Translations under genes and position numbers: made by a program
In this document: positions 11,020-21,100 of the stretch, one piece after another
Layout: each line of letters begins with the position of its first letter
Numbering within the stretch: position 1 is the stretch's first letter
The notes under the pieces: generated by a model
The model's database searches: none
Seen by the model: only the letters and a program-made list of their open reading frames with translations
What the model was told of the DNA's origin: nothing
From: Paracyclopina nana
Lineage: Eukaryota > Arthropoda > Copepoda > Cyclopoida > Cyclopettidae
NCBI GenBank assembly: GCA_019096065.1
Contig: JAGUCH010000004.1
Location: 4,650,001-4,714,000, forward strand
DNA: 64,000 nucleotides
Direction of reading: 5' to 3'

Positions 11020-13261
11020 ATGTCTGCAAATGAAAAGGAAACCAGCTCACTCAGTGTCCCCAAGCCAGGAGGCCTGGCTCCCCTGAAAAAGGCTGTTCCT
11101 CCCGATATCAACCAAATCCCTACCGGCTCCGCGACTGGTAAGTACCGTGACACGACATTATGGCAAAAATAATTAAGTCATCAATTATACATGACTGCCA
11201 CAATTGTAATCTTGCATGATGCCAACCTTTGCTCCCATAATCGTACCTGGAAAGACAGTTTCTCTATTTCACTTCTCATAGGTAATCCTCGCAACAAGGT
11301 CGCTTTACGGCCTGGCTACTCTCTAATGGATTGGATCCGCTTGACCAAATCTGGCCAAGATCTCACTGGAGTTGGAGGGAAACTACTTCAGGTCACTCCC
11401 AGTGAGTTGGCTAAACATAACAAGAGGAAAGACGCATGGATGGCAATTAATGGAGTCGTGTACAATGTCACTGCTTACATGGACTACCATCCTGGAGGCT
11501 GGGACGAGTTAGTCAAGGGCGCTGGGAGAGATGCTACCAATTTGTTCAATGAGGTTCATCGTTGGGTCAACTATGAATCAATGTTGAGTGCTTGCGTGGT
11601 TGGAAAGCTGGTACAAGAATACTTATCTAAGAAAACTCCTTCGAGCAAAATGATGCCCCCCAGTGCAGGTATGATGCTAATTTTAGCTTGATTTCGCTAT
11701 AAAAGTCATTATGTTCGATTTACATTTTGAGGTCAGAAGTCCTGGTTATCGACTCTGTTAGCTTGTCAGTTTTGCGAAGGCAAGATTTCTGTTGTTAGCA
11801 CAATTGATATACCTGCTCATCTAGTTCACATATCTGTGGTGTTCTATGTGCTATCGAATACATTTATTTTATTATAACGGGATTTAATGGCTTTTCTTCT
11901 CGTGCTTTCAGTTGTGCCCCCAATCTGTGGAGCACCAGGACCTGAAAAGCCCAAATTAGATTGGCATCAGACTGATGCGTCCTTAACATTGTCCATTTAT
12001 ACGAGACGAAAGCATATAATGTCTCCTGAACAAGTCATTGTTGACTACAACAATGAGCTGAGGCTAATCCATGTTCTAGTCCTTCTACCTGACGACGGCA
12101 CAGCTTACAACTTGGCATACAAGTAAAGCAATATCCTGCAGCATTAATTTGCTCAAATATTTCATATAAGTTATTGCAGCTTGGAAAATGATCTCGATGA
12201 ATCAGACCCTCTTTTGGTTACTGTTTCTCAGGGTTCGGGAAAAATTGAGGTTACGCTCCGAAAAAAAGAACTGCAAAAGTGGAGCAGAATAGGAAGACCT
12301 CTAGGTGGAAATGAAGCGTGGATTCCCCAAGATCAGCTCCCAGCCGTGGACCAAGATGATTTCCCCAGCTATAGACCATGGAGATTGGTGTCTAGAGTTC
12401 CAGTCACAAGGGACGTGGATCATTACGTTTTTGAGCCTCCCCATAGCGTAAGAAACTTGCTATCTCTTTCATAGCGGTTAAGTAATGCAGTACTTTTTTT
12501 GCATAGGGCCTTCACTTTTTGGTCCCATGTGGACACCACGTTAAATTCAGGGTGAAGATCGAAGGAGTAGAAATAATACGAAGTTACACACCAACTTTCA
12601 GGGACCTACAGTTAGACGCATATGATGACGAGCTCACACGCAACGATAAAAAGTTGCATTTTCTTATCAAGTCATATCCTAAGGGAACTCTTACTCCTTT
12701 ACTCAAACAAATCCCGATTGGATCAAGTCTGATGGTTAGCAATCATACGGGCTCTTTCAATTCAAGTATCTTGAAAAATGTGTCAAAAGTGGTCATTCTT
12801 GCTGCTGGTACTGGCATCACACCCATGTGCAAGATGGTCCAGTACATTTGCCACTTGTGCAAAAGAGACAAAATACCCAGACAAGTCCTGCTCCTATACT
12901 TCAACAAAACAGACAAGGACATGATATGGGGCATGAATTTGGACGAAATTTCGGCGAAAAGCAAGGACAATGACTACTTCAGCATTGACACTCATCATAT
13001 CTTGTCACAAGACGAAGACTGGAATGGTCATAAAGGACGTGTAAGCAAAGAGTTACTACGTGAACTCATCCCCACTAAAGAGGATGCAGAGCGTAGACTT
13101 GCTTGTCTTTGTGGTCCTATTCCTTTCAGCCGGGATAGTTTCAGGTAATTTTCATTATACTCTGGCTATGTATGAAGACATTAATGCTTGCTTTTTTCGA
13201 TAGCATGTTGGTGGAGAGTTGTAATTTTGCACCTGAAGAAGTTATCAAGTTTGAAGGATGA
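11020..13261 (+). CDS. CYB5R4: Cytochrome b5 reductase 4 (NCB5OR)
   Basis: Six exons: 11020-11137, 11282-11668, 11912-12122, 12180-12447, 12507-13144 and 13204-13261. The phases close exactly to give 559 aa. Domain order is that of NCB5OR. A short N-terminal region ends SLMDWIRLTKSG. A cytochrome b5 domain (about 65-150) carries the heme histidines in YHPGG and EVHRWVNYESML. A CS/p23-like domain (about 185-275, LDWHQTDASLTLSIYT) follows. The flavoreductase module (about 310-559) has the FAD-binding RSYTPTF and NAD-binding AAGTGITPM and LCGPIPF. It is an ER-associated NAD(P)H flavohemoprotein implicated in fatty-acid desaturation and stress responses. Its 3' end converges on the THAP gene, whose stop is 58 bp away. 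Confidence 0.95.
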
Positions 13262-13268
13262 TAACAAG

Positions 13269-13274
13269 TTTATT
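13269..13274 (-). other. AATAAA for the THAP-domain gene
   Basis: On the minus strand an AATAAA lies about 45 nt after the THAP gene stop at 13320. It is 8 bp beyond the opposing NCB5OR stop. Cleavage 10-30 nt further would put the THAP mRNA end inside the last NCB5OR exon, so the two convergent transcripts probably overlap. Confidence 0.5.
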
Positions 13275-14186
13275 TGCTGTTACAAATGATTTTAAATAAC
13301 CGAAAGCTGGAGCTGCTATTCAAGTTTCATTAGTGATTTTTGTTACCATAAAAGGGGAATTTTTCTCTTGTTCTTTACCAAACTTCTCATCAGCCTGTAT
13401 CGATTCTACAGCATCCAATAATTCGGTTTCCATGCTTGATTCTTCTCCCTCGGGATTTTGGCTGACGGATTGAATTTGGTTCGACAGTTTCTTCTCTTGT
13501 CTCTCATATGGAAGCACTTTGTTTGAGTTTACCCAAATCAGTGCACTTCGGTGCATTTTTCCAAGCTTTATTTGCTCTTTGATCCATTCGCGCCTCTTTT
13601 TTCTTCGAGCATCTCTCTTCGATCGAGCAATTTTCAATGCAGCTGCCTTGCTCAGTTCAGCCTTGCGATATTTTCTAAGGGTGTCATACTTGTCCTTCCA
13701 TTCTTTTAGCTCCGGTTCCAAGCTCTTAAGCTTTCGCTCAGCTAGAAATCTTTCACGAGGTCTCTTAACATTTGAGCTGCTGCTAGCCTCACTAAACAGT
13801 TTTTTCAAGGGTTGCACAACTGAACGAATCGAATCTTTTTCGATGTTGCACAAATTCAGGCATGGCTTGTCCATGAGTACCATTGAAGAGTCCTTGTCAA
13901 CGTGAACATCAGAATCATTAAGTTTCTCAATAAGTTGCGTTTTCGTTAGCTCTAATGGAACAAGTGAGCGGTCGTCAATTAGGTGATTGACAAAGCTTTC
14001 GGCAGTGAGTTGGGGGCTGCCCATAAGTGGCAATGGATTAAGAGAGCAATAGAAAAGCTTGTCTGATTTTTCTTCCTTGAGCACGTGAATATCTTTTTCT
14101 CCGTCACTTTCTGACCAGTTTATGGTCTGGTCATATTGTTTTTTGTTGGTTTTCTGAAAAAATAAAAATGTCAGCATTTATGTATA

Positions 14187-14264
14187 CAGCCTGAGTCGAC
14201 AAATACTTAACACTTTCAATCTAAAAGTTTTTGTAACATGTAAATTATTTGACGACGCAGGCTG
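14187..14264. mobile_element. 78-bp Tc1/mariner-like mini-MITE
   Basis: It starts CAGCCTGAGTCGACAAATA and ends with the near-complement TATTTGACGACGCAGGCTG, so the arms pair over about 19 bp with three mismatches. TA dinucleotides flank both ends, the target duplication typical of Tc1/mariner elements. It lies in the last intron of the THAP gene, 14 bp from the larger element at 14279 with related ends (CAGCCTG versus CAGTCTG). Confidence 0.65.
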
Positions 14265-14278
14265 TATAAATACATATA

Positions 14279-14836
14279 CAGTCTGTTTCAGAGAATTCTA
14301 CGCGCTTTAAAATCAAAAGTTTGTGTTACGGATTTGAGAAATGCGGTACAAAATGGATATCGTTGAAAGCTTGAATCTTTTGCCATCTGTTTAGTAGCAG
14401 TGAAAATCACAAAATAAAAGTAAAAAAGATAAGAAAATTAAACTTTTCCGTGGCTTCATTTTTTGAGCAAAAGTGCAATTTTTCACCTACTGAATTCAGC
14501 TAAAATCAAGTGTTTTCATAACAAAATCAAAATCACTGATGAACCATTTGTTATATTAGTACAATAAAAAAGACTAAGTCAAAATTCGCAATTATGACCA
14601 TTTTGAAATGTGTGCATTGCCATCAAAAAATAGGAAAAATGGGTGCCATTTTTGAGTGCCTTTTTTATTTTAGTCTTTTAATCCAAGTCTTAATTAATTT
14701 TTATCAAAAGTGATATTAATAAAAAAGAAGACAATAATTTCAAAGTTTCCAACGATATCCATTATGTCTAGCATTAATCAAATCCGTAACACAAACTTTT
14801 GATTTCAAAGTGCGTAGAATTCTCTGAAACAGACTG
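14279..14836. mobile_element. 558-bp Tc1/mariner-like MITE with ~70-100 bp terminal inverted repeats
   Basis: The left end (CAGTCTGTTTCAGAGAATTC, continuing to about 14370) is repeated in inverted form at the right end (about 14746-14836, ending GAATTCTCTGAAACAGACTG). There are only a few mismatches over the first 70 bp. Both ends are flanked by TA. The interior is AT-rich and noncoding, so the element is non-autonomous. It sits in the 725-bp last intron of the THAP gene and makes up most of it. A transcript through it could fold into a long hairpin. Confidence 0.8.
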
Positions 14837-15693
14837 TATATACATTGAGTTTAAAGAATGAAACTTGATGAAACTTACAAAGCCAACTGCTGCACGATAT
14901 CGATTTCTTACATCCTCAGCTGAAATATTTGCTACTTCGTCTCTCTGGTTATGGCCTTCTTCGCTAGATTTATCCTTTTTGGACACAAGATTCTTTTGTG
15001 CAATCGCCTTCCGATTTTCTCTAATGGCCGACAATTGAGCTTTGAGCTCAAGAATCCGATTGGATATTGCAGGAATGTTGTTTGGCATTGCGTAGTCATG
15101 GACCTTTGTAGTATTTTCCTGACTGATGGAATCAACATCCGTATTATGAGAAGAATTTGATTTCGTCTCGCAAAAAAAGAAATCTGGGGAAGTAAGCGTT
15201 TTTCCTGTTTCTTCATTTAGCTGCGCCTCAGCTTGAGAGCTACTGATCTTTTCCGACTTGATCTTCTTAACAGTTCATGTTGATCTACAGTCACCTCAGG
15301 ACGAACTTCATCTTCGCCAGGCTCCAAAAATAAATGAGGAACAACTCCATTTTTTAGTCGAGTTTTAGTGGGCAAACCAAGGAGCTCATTTTTCAAGTCT
15401 CGTACGAAATCTTCTGAAGAAAAATGTTTTGCGCAAACTCTGAAAATTTAAGAATAATTGTCAAATGTTCACTACAATTCTGCTATCGCTTACTTGCTAG
15501 AGTGATTGCTGGCGTTTATGTATTTGCCAGTGGCATCTTCCCACTCTTTTCGAATGACAGGATCCTTTGGGAAAATGAAATGGGGACCTTCCGAGGACCG
15601 ACAATGCCGTATGACGCATCGAATCACTTGCTTTTCTTTGGATCTTTTCTGAGCTTGTTTTTCACCATCTGCTCTTTTGGAGGGGACTTCCAT

Positions 15694-16043
15694 ACTGAAA
15701 GCCTCGATTTTTTTAAAACATGAAAAATTAGATTTTTGCTCTAAGAAAAACAACAATAGCAAGCATAAAATGTTATGCCAGACCAAAAAATACTATGCCT
15801 CTTTCAACGTGGCATTTTGACAGAATTTATGCGAGCTTTCTTTTAAAGCCATTCAGTAACATTGTTTGACTTATTTTACCAGAGAACAAAAATTATTTTC
15901 TTTTATAATCTGGCACTTTGACACACTTTTTGCTCGATATTTATTTTCAACGGATAACGTCAGCAGCATCAAAATAAAACGCAGCACACCACGTTTCGCT
16001 ATAGAAAAGCATTGTGCTATTCTAAGTGTTCAACGTTTTCAAG
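15694..16043. promoter_or_regulatory. Head-to-head interval between the THAP gene and PINX1
   Basis: The two divergent start codons are only 350 bp apart, so this interval should contain both promoters and 5'UTRs. The sequence is AT-rich; no specific element could be assigned by eye. A possible 5'UTR acceptor for the THAP gene lies at 15695-15696. Confidence 0.5.
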
Positions 16044-17474
16044 ATGTCAATGCTCGCAGAGCCACGAAGGAGGCAAAAATGGTCGCTCAATCCTAGGGGA
16101 AGCTTGTGGTCAAAGGATGAAAGCAAATTTGGACAAAAGCTCCTCGAGAAAATGGGCTGGAATTCGGGTGATGGCCTTGGTGTTCAAAAGCAAGGAATGA
16201 CAGACCCCATTACGTTGTCGGCGAACTCCAACACAAGAGGCCTTGGTCATAAGGGTGGTGATGATGAAGTATGGCTCACTCACAAGGATAATTTTGATGA
16301 TGTTCTTGCCGCACTCAATAGTGAGCACACCAGCGGTGTCAACTCTGATGCTGAGGATAGTTCAAAGAAGGAGAAAGAGTCTTTGCTCAGTGCTTCCAAG
16401 AAGGCCAAAAAGCGTGTTCATTATGAAAAACGGGTGAAGGGGAAAGACATAAGTAGGTACACCGACCAAGACTTGAGCTGCATTTTGGGAACAGAGAAAA
16501 GTAAGAAGAGGAAAATTGACAACGAAGAGTACGTAAGAAAGGATCAAGAAGAAAAGGAGGCGGCTCTCAAGGAAGAAGAGGAGGCGAAAAAAGCAGGTGG
16601 CGATAAATTGGCTTCCAAAGACTCCTCGGGACTTATGGTCATACAAGGAGGCTCCATCAACGACTACTTCAAGATGAAAATGAAAATGCTGCAAGAAAAA
16701 CGAAATTCGGGGGAAAGAAAAATTACTGAAGAAGAGAGCAAACCTGCCGATGAAAATGACGTCTCTAAATCACCCTCTGAAGGTGTCCTTGTGGAAAAGA
16801 AGAAGAAGAAGAAGAAGAAAGACAAATCAAGACCCGATGAAAGCGCATGTGTTAATGAAAGTGTTGAGATTGGCAGCGAAATCTTGCCAAAAGTAGACTC
16901 GATTGCTAGTGAGGAAAAATCGGAAAAGAAAAAGAAACGAAAAAGGAAAGAAGCAAGTGGCGATGATGAGCCTGAAAAGCCTAATTCTGCAGCAGTTTCA
17001 CCAGAAAAGAAAAACAAACGGAAAGATAAGAAGAGTCCAAATGAAGATGAGTCGCGAAGTGAAGAATCGAAAAAAGAAATAATGGTTGAATCTGTTGCTC
17101 CAAAAAAGAACAAAGCAGAGTCGTCACCTGTGAGCGGAGAGCCTGCGGAAAATGAAGGCAAGTCTGTACAGAAAAAGAAAAAGAAAAGGAAGTGCAAAGA
17201 CAGAATTGAGCCATCGCAACCTGCCAAAAATGAGGATAGAGTGGCTACGAAAATGGAGAAGAAAAAGAAGCTCAATGATGGTAATTCGAAAGAAGCTACT
17301 GAAAGCAAGGACCGAAAGAAGAAATGCAAAGCCAGGCATCAAGAAACCACCAAGAAGGAAAATAAATTTTTGAGGAAGAAGAAAAAGAAGATTGAAGAGA
17401 GGCTAATGAATTTTGCAGGCTTCAACGGCGCAACCATCGAAACGATCGAAGGGTACAAATCGCAGAAAAAATAA
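16044..17474 (+). CDS. PINX1: PIN2/TERF1-interacting protein (PINX1), nucleolar G-patch protein
   Basis: Intronless ORF of 476 aa. The in-frame codon at 16026 is GTG, so the start is the ATG at 16044 giving MSMLAEPRRRQKW, matching human PINX1 (MSMLAERRRKQKW). A G-patch follows at about residues 24-70: FGQKLLEKMGWNSGDGLGVQKQGMTDPI and a closing RGLGHKG, with the spaced glycines of the family. A conserved segment VHYEKRVKGKDISRYT is at about 130-145. The C-terminal half is a long, highly charged tail of Lys-rich clusters alternating with Glu/Ser-rich stretches, making it longer than human PINX1 (328 aa). Family members act in nucleolar rRNA processing (Prp43 activation) and inhibit telomerase in vertebrates; the telomerase role is unproven in arthropods. 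Confidence 0.93.
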   Translation: MSMLAEPRRRQKWSLNPRGSLWSKDESKFGQKLLEKMGWNSGDGLGVQKQGMTDPITLSANSNTRGLGHKGGDDEVWLTHKDNFDDVLAALNSEHTSGVNSDAEDSSKKEKESLLSASKKAKKRVHYEKRVKGKDISRYTDQDLSCILGTEKSKKRKIDNEEYVRKDQEEKEAALKEEEEAKKAGGDKLASKDSSGLMVIQGGSINDYFKMKMKMLQEKRNSGERKITEEESKPADENDVSKSPSEGVLVEKKKKKKKKDKSRPDESACVNESVEIGSEILPKVDSIASEEKSEKKKKRKRKEASGDDEPEKPNSAAVSPEKKNKRKDKKSPNEDESRSEESKKEIMVESVAPKKNKAESSPVSGEPAENEGKSVQKKKKKRKCKDRIEPSQPAKNEDRVATKMEKKKKLNDGNSKEATESKDRKKKCKARHQETTKKENKFLRKKKKKIEERLMNFAGFNGATIETIEGYKSQKK

Positions 17475-18193
17475 ACTTTTAGCCTGCTGATATTTTAATC
17501 ATAGAAGTTTTTTATATTCTCATATGTAAGCTGTTATTATCCTCTCTATAGAATTTACAAGAGCAATATGTATTGAAGATAGTTTGAGTCACTCAGATAA
17601 CAACAGTAGCAGAGACAATTTTGTAGTTTTAGTATTAGGTTGTTCAACACATAGTGTCATACATGGAAAAATAGTAATTTCGAGGGGGTATGCCTGCTAA
17701 TTATAAAGGTCACTATTCATCAAATTGGTCACACCCCTCGATTATCAATCAAATTCTGAGCGAAGACACACACATCGCGCGAATGCAGCAATTGTTGCAG
17801 AACGAACGTAGTAATGGCGTGAAAAAAATTAGATAAGTTTGTACTTCCTCTAGGTTAAAGTATTTTGCAGATTGCGTTTTTTTCAAGGGGAGGGAGGAGC
17901 ATAAATGGCGGGGCAATTGTAGCAACTTTTGGGTTGGCTTTTTTTGGCATAGTAGTAATGATAATAACTGAAGCAGAGCAGAACAAAGAAAGACACGCGA
18001 ATTCGATGATACGGAGGAAAAATTAAATGGCTCGTGTTGCGTTAAGAGAGAGATAGAAGAAGTACTTTAATAATCCCAAGTTTGGTTTCTTTCTTCCCAA
18101 CGACGGCCGACCACACGTCGACTTCGCAAGTTATTATAGCAGAATGTGGGTGGAAAATCATCACAACAAAGTACATCGGTATACAAAGAAGGT
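17475..18193. other. Convergent 3' region of PINX1 and upSET
   Basis: Between the two stop codons there is no further coding sequence. It should hold both 3'UTRs. No clear AATAAA was found near either stop in the expected orientation, so the UTR ends cannot be placed. Confidence 0.5.
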
Positions 18194-21100
18194 CTAGTAA
18201 TAACTTCGGCTCTGATAGTTGCGTCTTGACGACGACTGAGATCTGTAGTCTCGGTCCCTGTGATCCCGATCCCTGCTCCTGTCATCAGCACGTGAACGGC
18301 TCTCGGAGTGCTTGCGATCCTTCTCTCGGCTGTGATCGCGACGGTCCCTATGGCTGTTATAGTACCCTCGATTTCCGCCACCGGGGCTACCACGGTTATA
18401 GTAATCTTTAGATGGCGGCCTTCGGCTGGAATTGTTCATTGAGGAGGGCCCGAGGTTGTTGCCTTTGAGGGCGGGCAACGGGGCTGGTGGGGGCGGAGGA
18501 ATCGGCTGAGGAGCTTCATCTTGGAGTTTACTAGAGCAATAGTTGACAGGGGGTGGTGGTGGCGGAAAGTTGAGGCCACCTTGATAGGCCATGGGACCGG
18601 TCAACGAGGGAGCAGGCGGATACTTCGAGATGGCAGCAGCCACCACAGATGACGACGATCGGCTGTTGAACGACGAGGGCTGAGGTAGAGACGAGGATGA
18701 GTAACTCTGAGGGTAGCTCGGAATTTGGCTGGGCAAGAATCTTGAAGAGGCCGAGCCGGAGGATGGCGGCGGCGGTGGCGGGCTGTCCTCTTCGGGCGTG
18801 GCATCTCCGCCGTCCATCTCATTATTGAGGTCGTCGTCCTCGTTCGGGTCGTTGTCGACCAACAGTCCAAACTCTTTCTGCAGCCTCGACGTCAGGTCCT
18901 CCCTTTTGGGCTCCACGATCGGGGATCTGACAATGGTGGCAGCGGAAATGGATGATGCGCTGCTGTCAAAGCCAAAAACGCTCGGCGTTCCTAAAAAGAT
19001 AAATAGATCAGAAAAGCCATTTTTAATAGTTTGCAATTAAACAAATTACCTTTCTTTTTCAATTCTTGCTGAGCTTGCTCAAGCTTATCCAGCTTCTCAA
19101 ACAGAGGAAGAGCGTTAAGAGTTGACGTCGGCATGACCAATGACGATGCCACGGGGGCCTCATCTTGCGTGGGAGTACCAGGGTCATCTTGCACTCTCCT
19201 CTGATGGTCGGACGTTGAAGAGCAGGGAGGCAGCAAGGGGGGCAAACTCAGTGAGGATGGAGTATGGAAAGATGCTGGAGGGTCAATCGTGGGCGTAGCT
19301 GGAGTTGAAGACGTACTGACCCTTCTCAAGGACTTGTAGTCCGCCAACGAAACTCTCTTTTTAGTTTTCGGCTTGGCCTCGGCTAGCTCAGGCTGGACCT
19401 GCTGCTCCTCTTCCTTAGTTGACATGATCACAGGTTCGGGTTTCGCCACTTCGTGAGTATCATTCATTGGTGAATGGTCGTCGTTTTTCACCTGGCATCT
19501 TTCGGCGATTTCATCCTCTTCATCTTCGTCTTCCTTGGAGGCAAACGCATCGTTTTTTGCTGAGGAAGACGTCTCAACCTCTGAAGATTTGACTTCTTCA
19601 AACTCTGGCACTTCAGCTGCCAAGGGAGACGACGAATTGGCCAACTCTTCACTGGGATTCACGTTCACCACGGGCGACTCTCGTTGTTTTCTCGTGGCAG
19701 CAATTTCGGCCTCGAGAGCCTCAAGGGAGACGTTCGAATTGAAGAACGACTTGAAGGCTGAGTTAACTTCAGGAGCTTTCACAGTTGGACTAGATTCAGA
19801 GACATTCGGCTCTTGCTTAGGCACTACTTCCTCAGGCTGCTGTTGATCCTCTTCTGCTTCCACATCTTCTTCCTCTTTCTTCACCGCAGCAGCTTCAGGG
19901 GAAGCTGAAAACTCCTCTTGCCCTTGCCGTTTAGCCAATGATGAGGTACAAGCGGAAGTCACAACAGGCTTCACTTCTTCTTTAGGCAGGGGCGCGTCCA
20001 TGTTAGCTTGCATGTCTTCCATGGCCTTATCAAGCACAGCCTCTAGAACGATGTTTTGGAGAATCTGCTTCTTCAGCCCATTGGGAACTGGTGAGCAGCT
20101 GGAATCCATGTCCTCATTCTCCTGTTCCTGATCCTCCTTGTAGTTGGCCAGTCGTCGCTTTTTCAGCGGGGTCACCATATCCAAAGCTGCCTCACTGCTG
20201 GGAGAGGCTGAGCCATTAACCATGACCTCATCTGAGTGGTCCTCGCTGATGGCTTGTCTCAGCCACCTTTTCTTGGCAGAGCACACGCTCTTGATGGGGC
20301 TGTGAGCATTGGACCTGAGGAGGTGCGAGGCGATGCCAGGAGGACTGCGGCTGCCTTTCAAATAATTGGCAGACACATCGTCATCCTCGTTGGCAGTGTT
20401 GCTTTCGCTCTCCTGCAACCAATCGCTCATGAGTGACTTTTTCGTCTTGGGTAGCCTAAAAGGCCCACTATGCGTGGCGGGCAAAATGCTGGAGTCATTG
20501 CCCGCAATGGTTTCATCCGCTGACATATTTGAGGCTGATCCTCCTGACATCACCCTTGACCGCCTTCGCTGAGGCGTGCCAGGGCCGCCGGTCTTGGATC
20601 GGCCCTTTTTCTTGCTTCTTTTCGGCTCTGGCTTGCTCTCGTCTGCTGAAGACGCGTCCAGGTTGGAGTCGTTGTTGCGATACGACGAACTGCTCCTCCT
20701 TCGCTTGGTGGGAGGCTTGTCTTGAACTCCGTCAGTACCTTCCTTTTTGCGCTGCTCGGCCTTTTCCATTGCCTCAATAGCCTTCATGATCATCTCCATC
20801 TTCCGTTCCTCCCTTGATTTGGCTTTGTTTTTCAGAGAGCTTGATGCGTCATAGTTGATTGTGTTGACACCCACAATCAGGCCGCTGTTGTCGGGTAGGC
20901 CCAATTTGCTCGGACTTGACTTGACAGGTCCGTTTTTGACAGGAGAGGGAGGGGCTTTTTCGTCTTGCTTTTCCTCCTCCAGATCGACACCTCCTTCTTC
21001 TTCGTCGGGATCGACCATTGCCTCCTCTTCTTTGATCTTTCCGTTGACGTTTGGCTTCGTCTCCGCTTTAATCTCGGTCTTCACCTTTGTACTTGTTGAA

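Larger units (their letters stand above)
13320..15693 (-). pseudogene. THAP-domain zinc-finger gene with a 1-nt frameshift
   Basis: Three exons: 15693-15494, 15439-14879 and 14153-13320. The N-terminus is a THAP DNA-binding domain. It has paired cysteines in CVIRHCRS, then FIFPKDPVIRKEWEDATG, then after the first intron VCAKHFSSEDF, and LKNGVVPHLF; that is the C2CH zinc pattern plus the closing proline motif. Frames fit at both introns, but inside exon 2 the THAP frame stops at 15217-15219. The rest (a Lys/Glu-rich helical region and a 278-codon last exon) continues in the next frame. The shift lies near 15265-15275, where one extra base would restore continuity; total exon length is also one base short of a multiple of three. 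It could be an assembly error in a live gene of about 531 aa or a real inactivation leaving 140 aa. THAP genes are often derived from P-element transposases; no transposase core is recognisable here. The start ATG follows a possible acceptor (CTTTCAG). Confidence 0.75.

Noticed and set aside
16664..17329. Long antisense frame across PINX1
   Set aside because: Phe/Ser-rich mirror of the Lys/Glu-rich PINX1 tail; a composition artefact.
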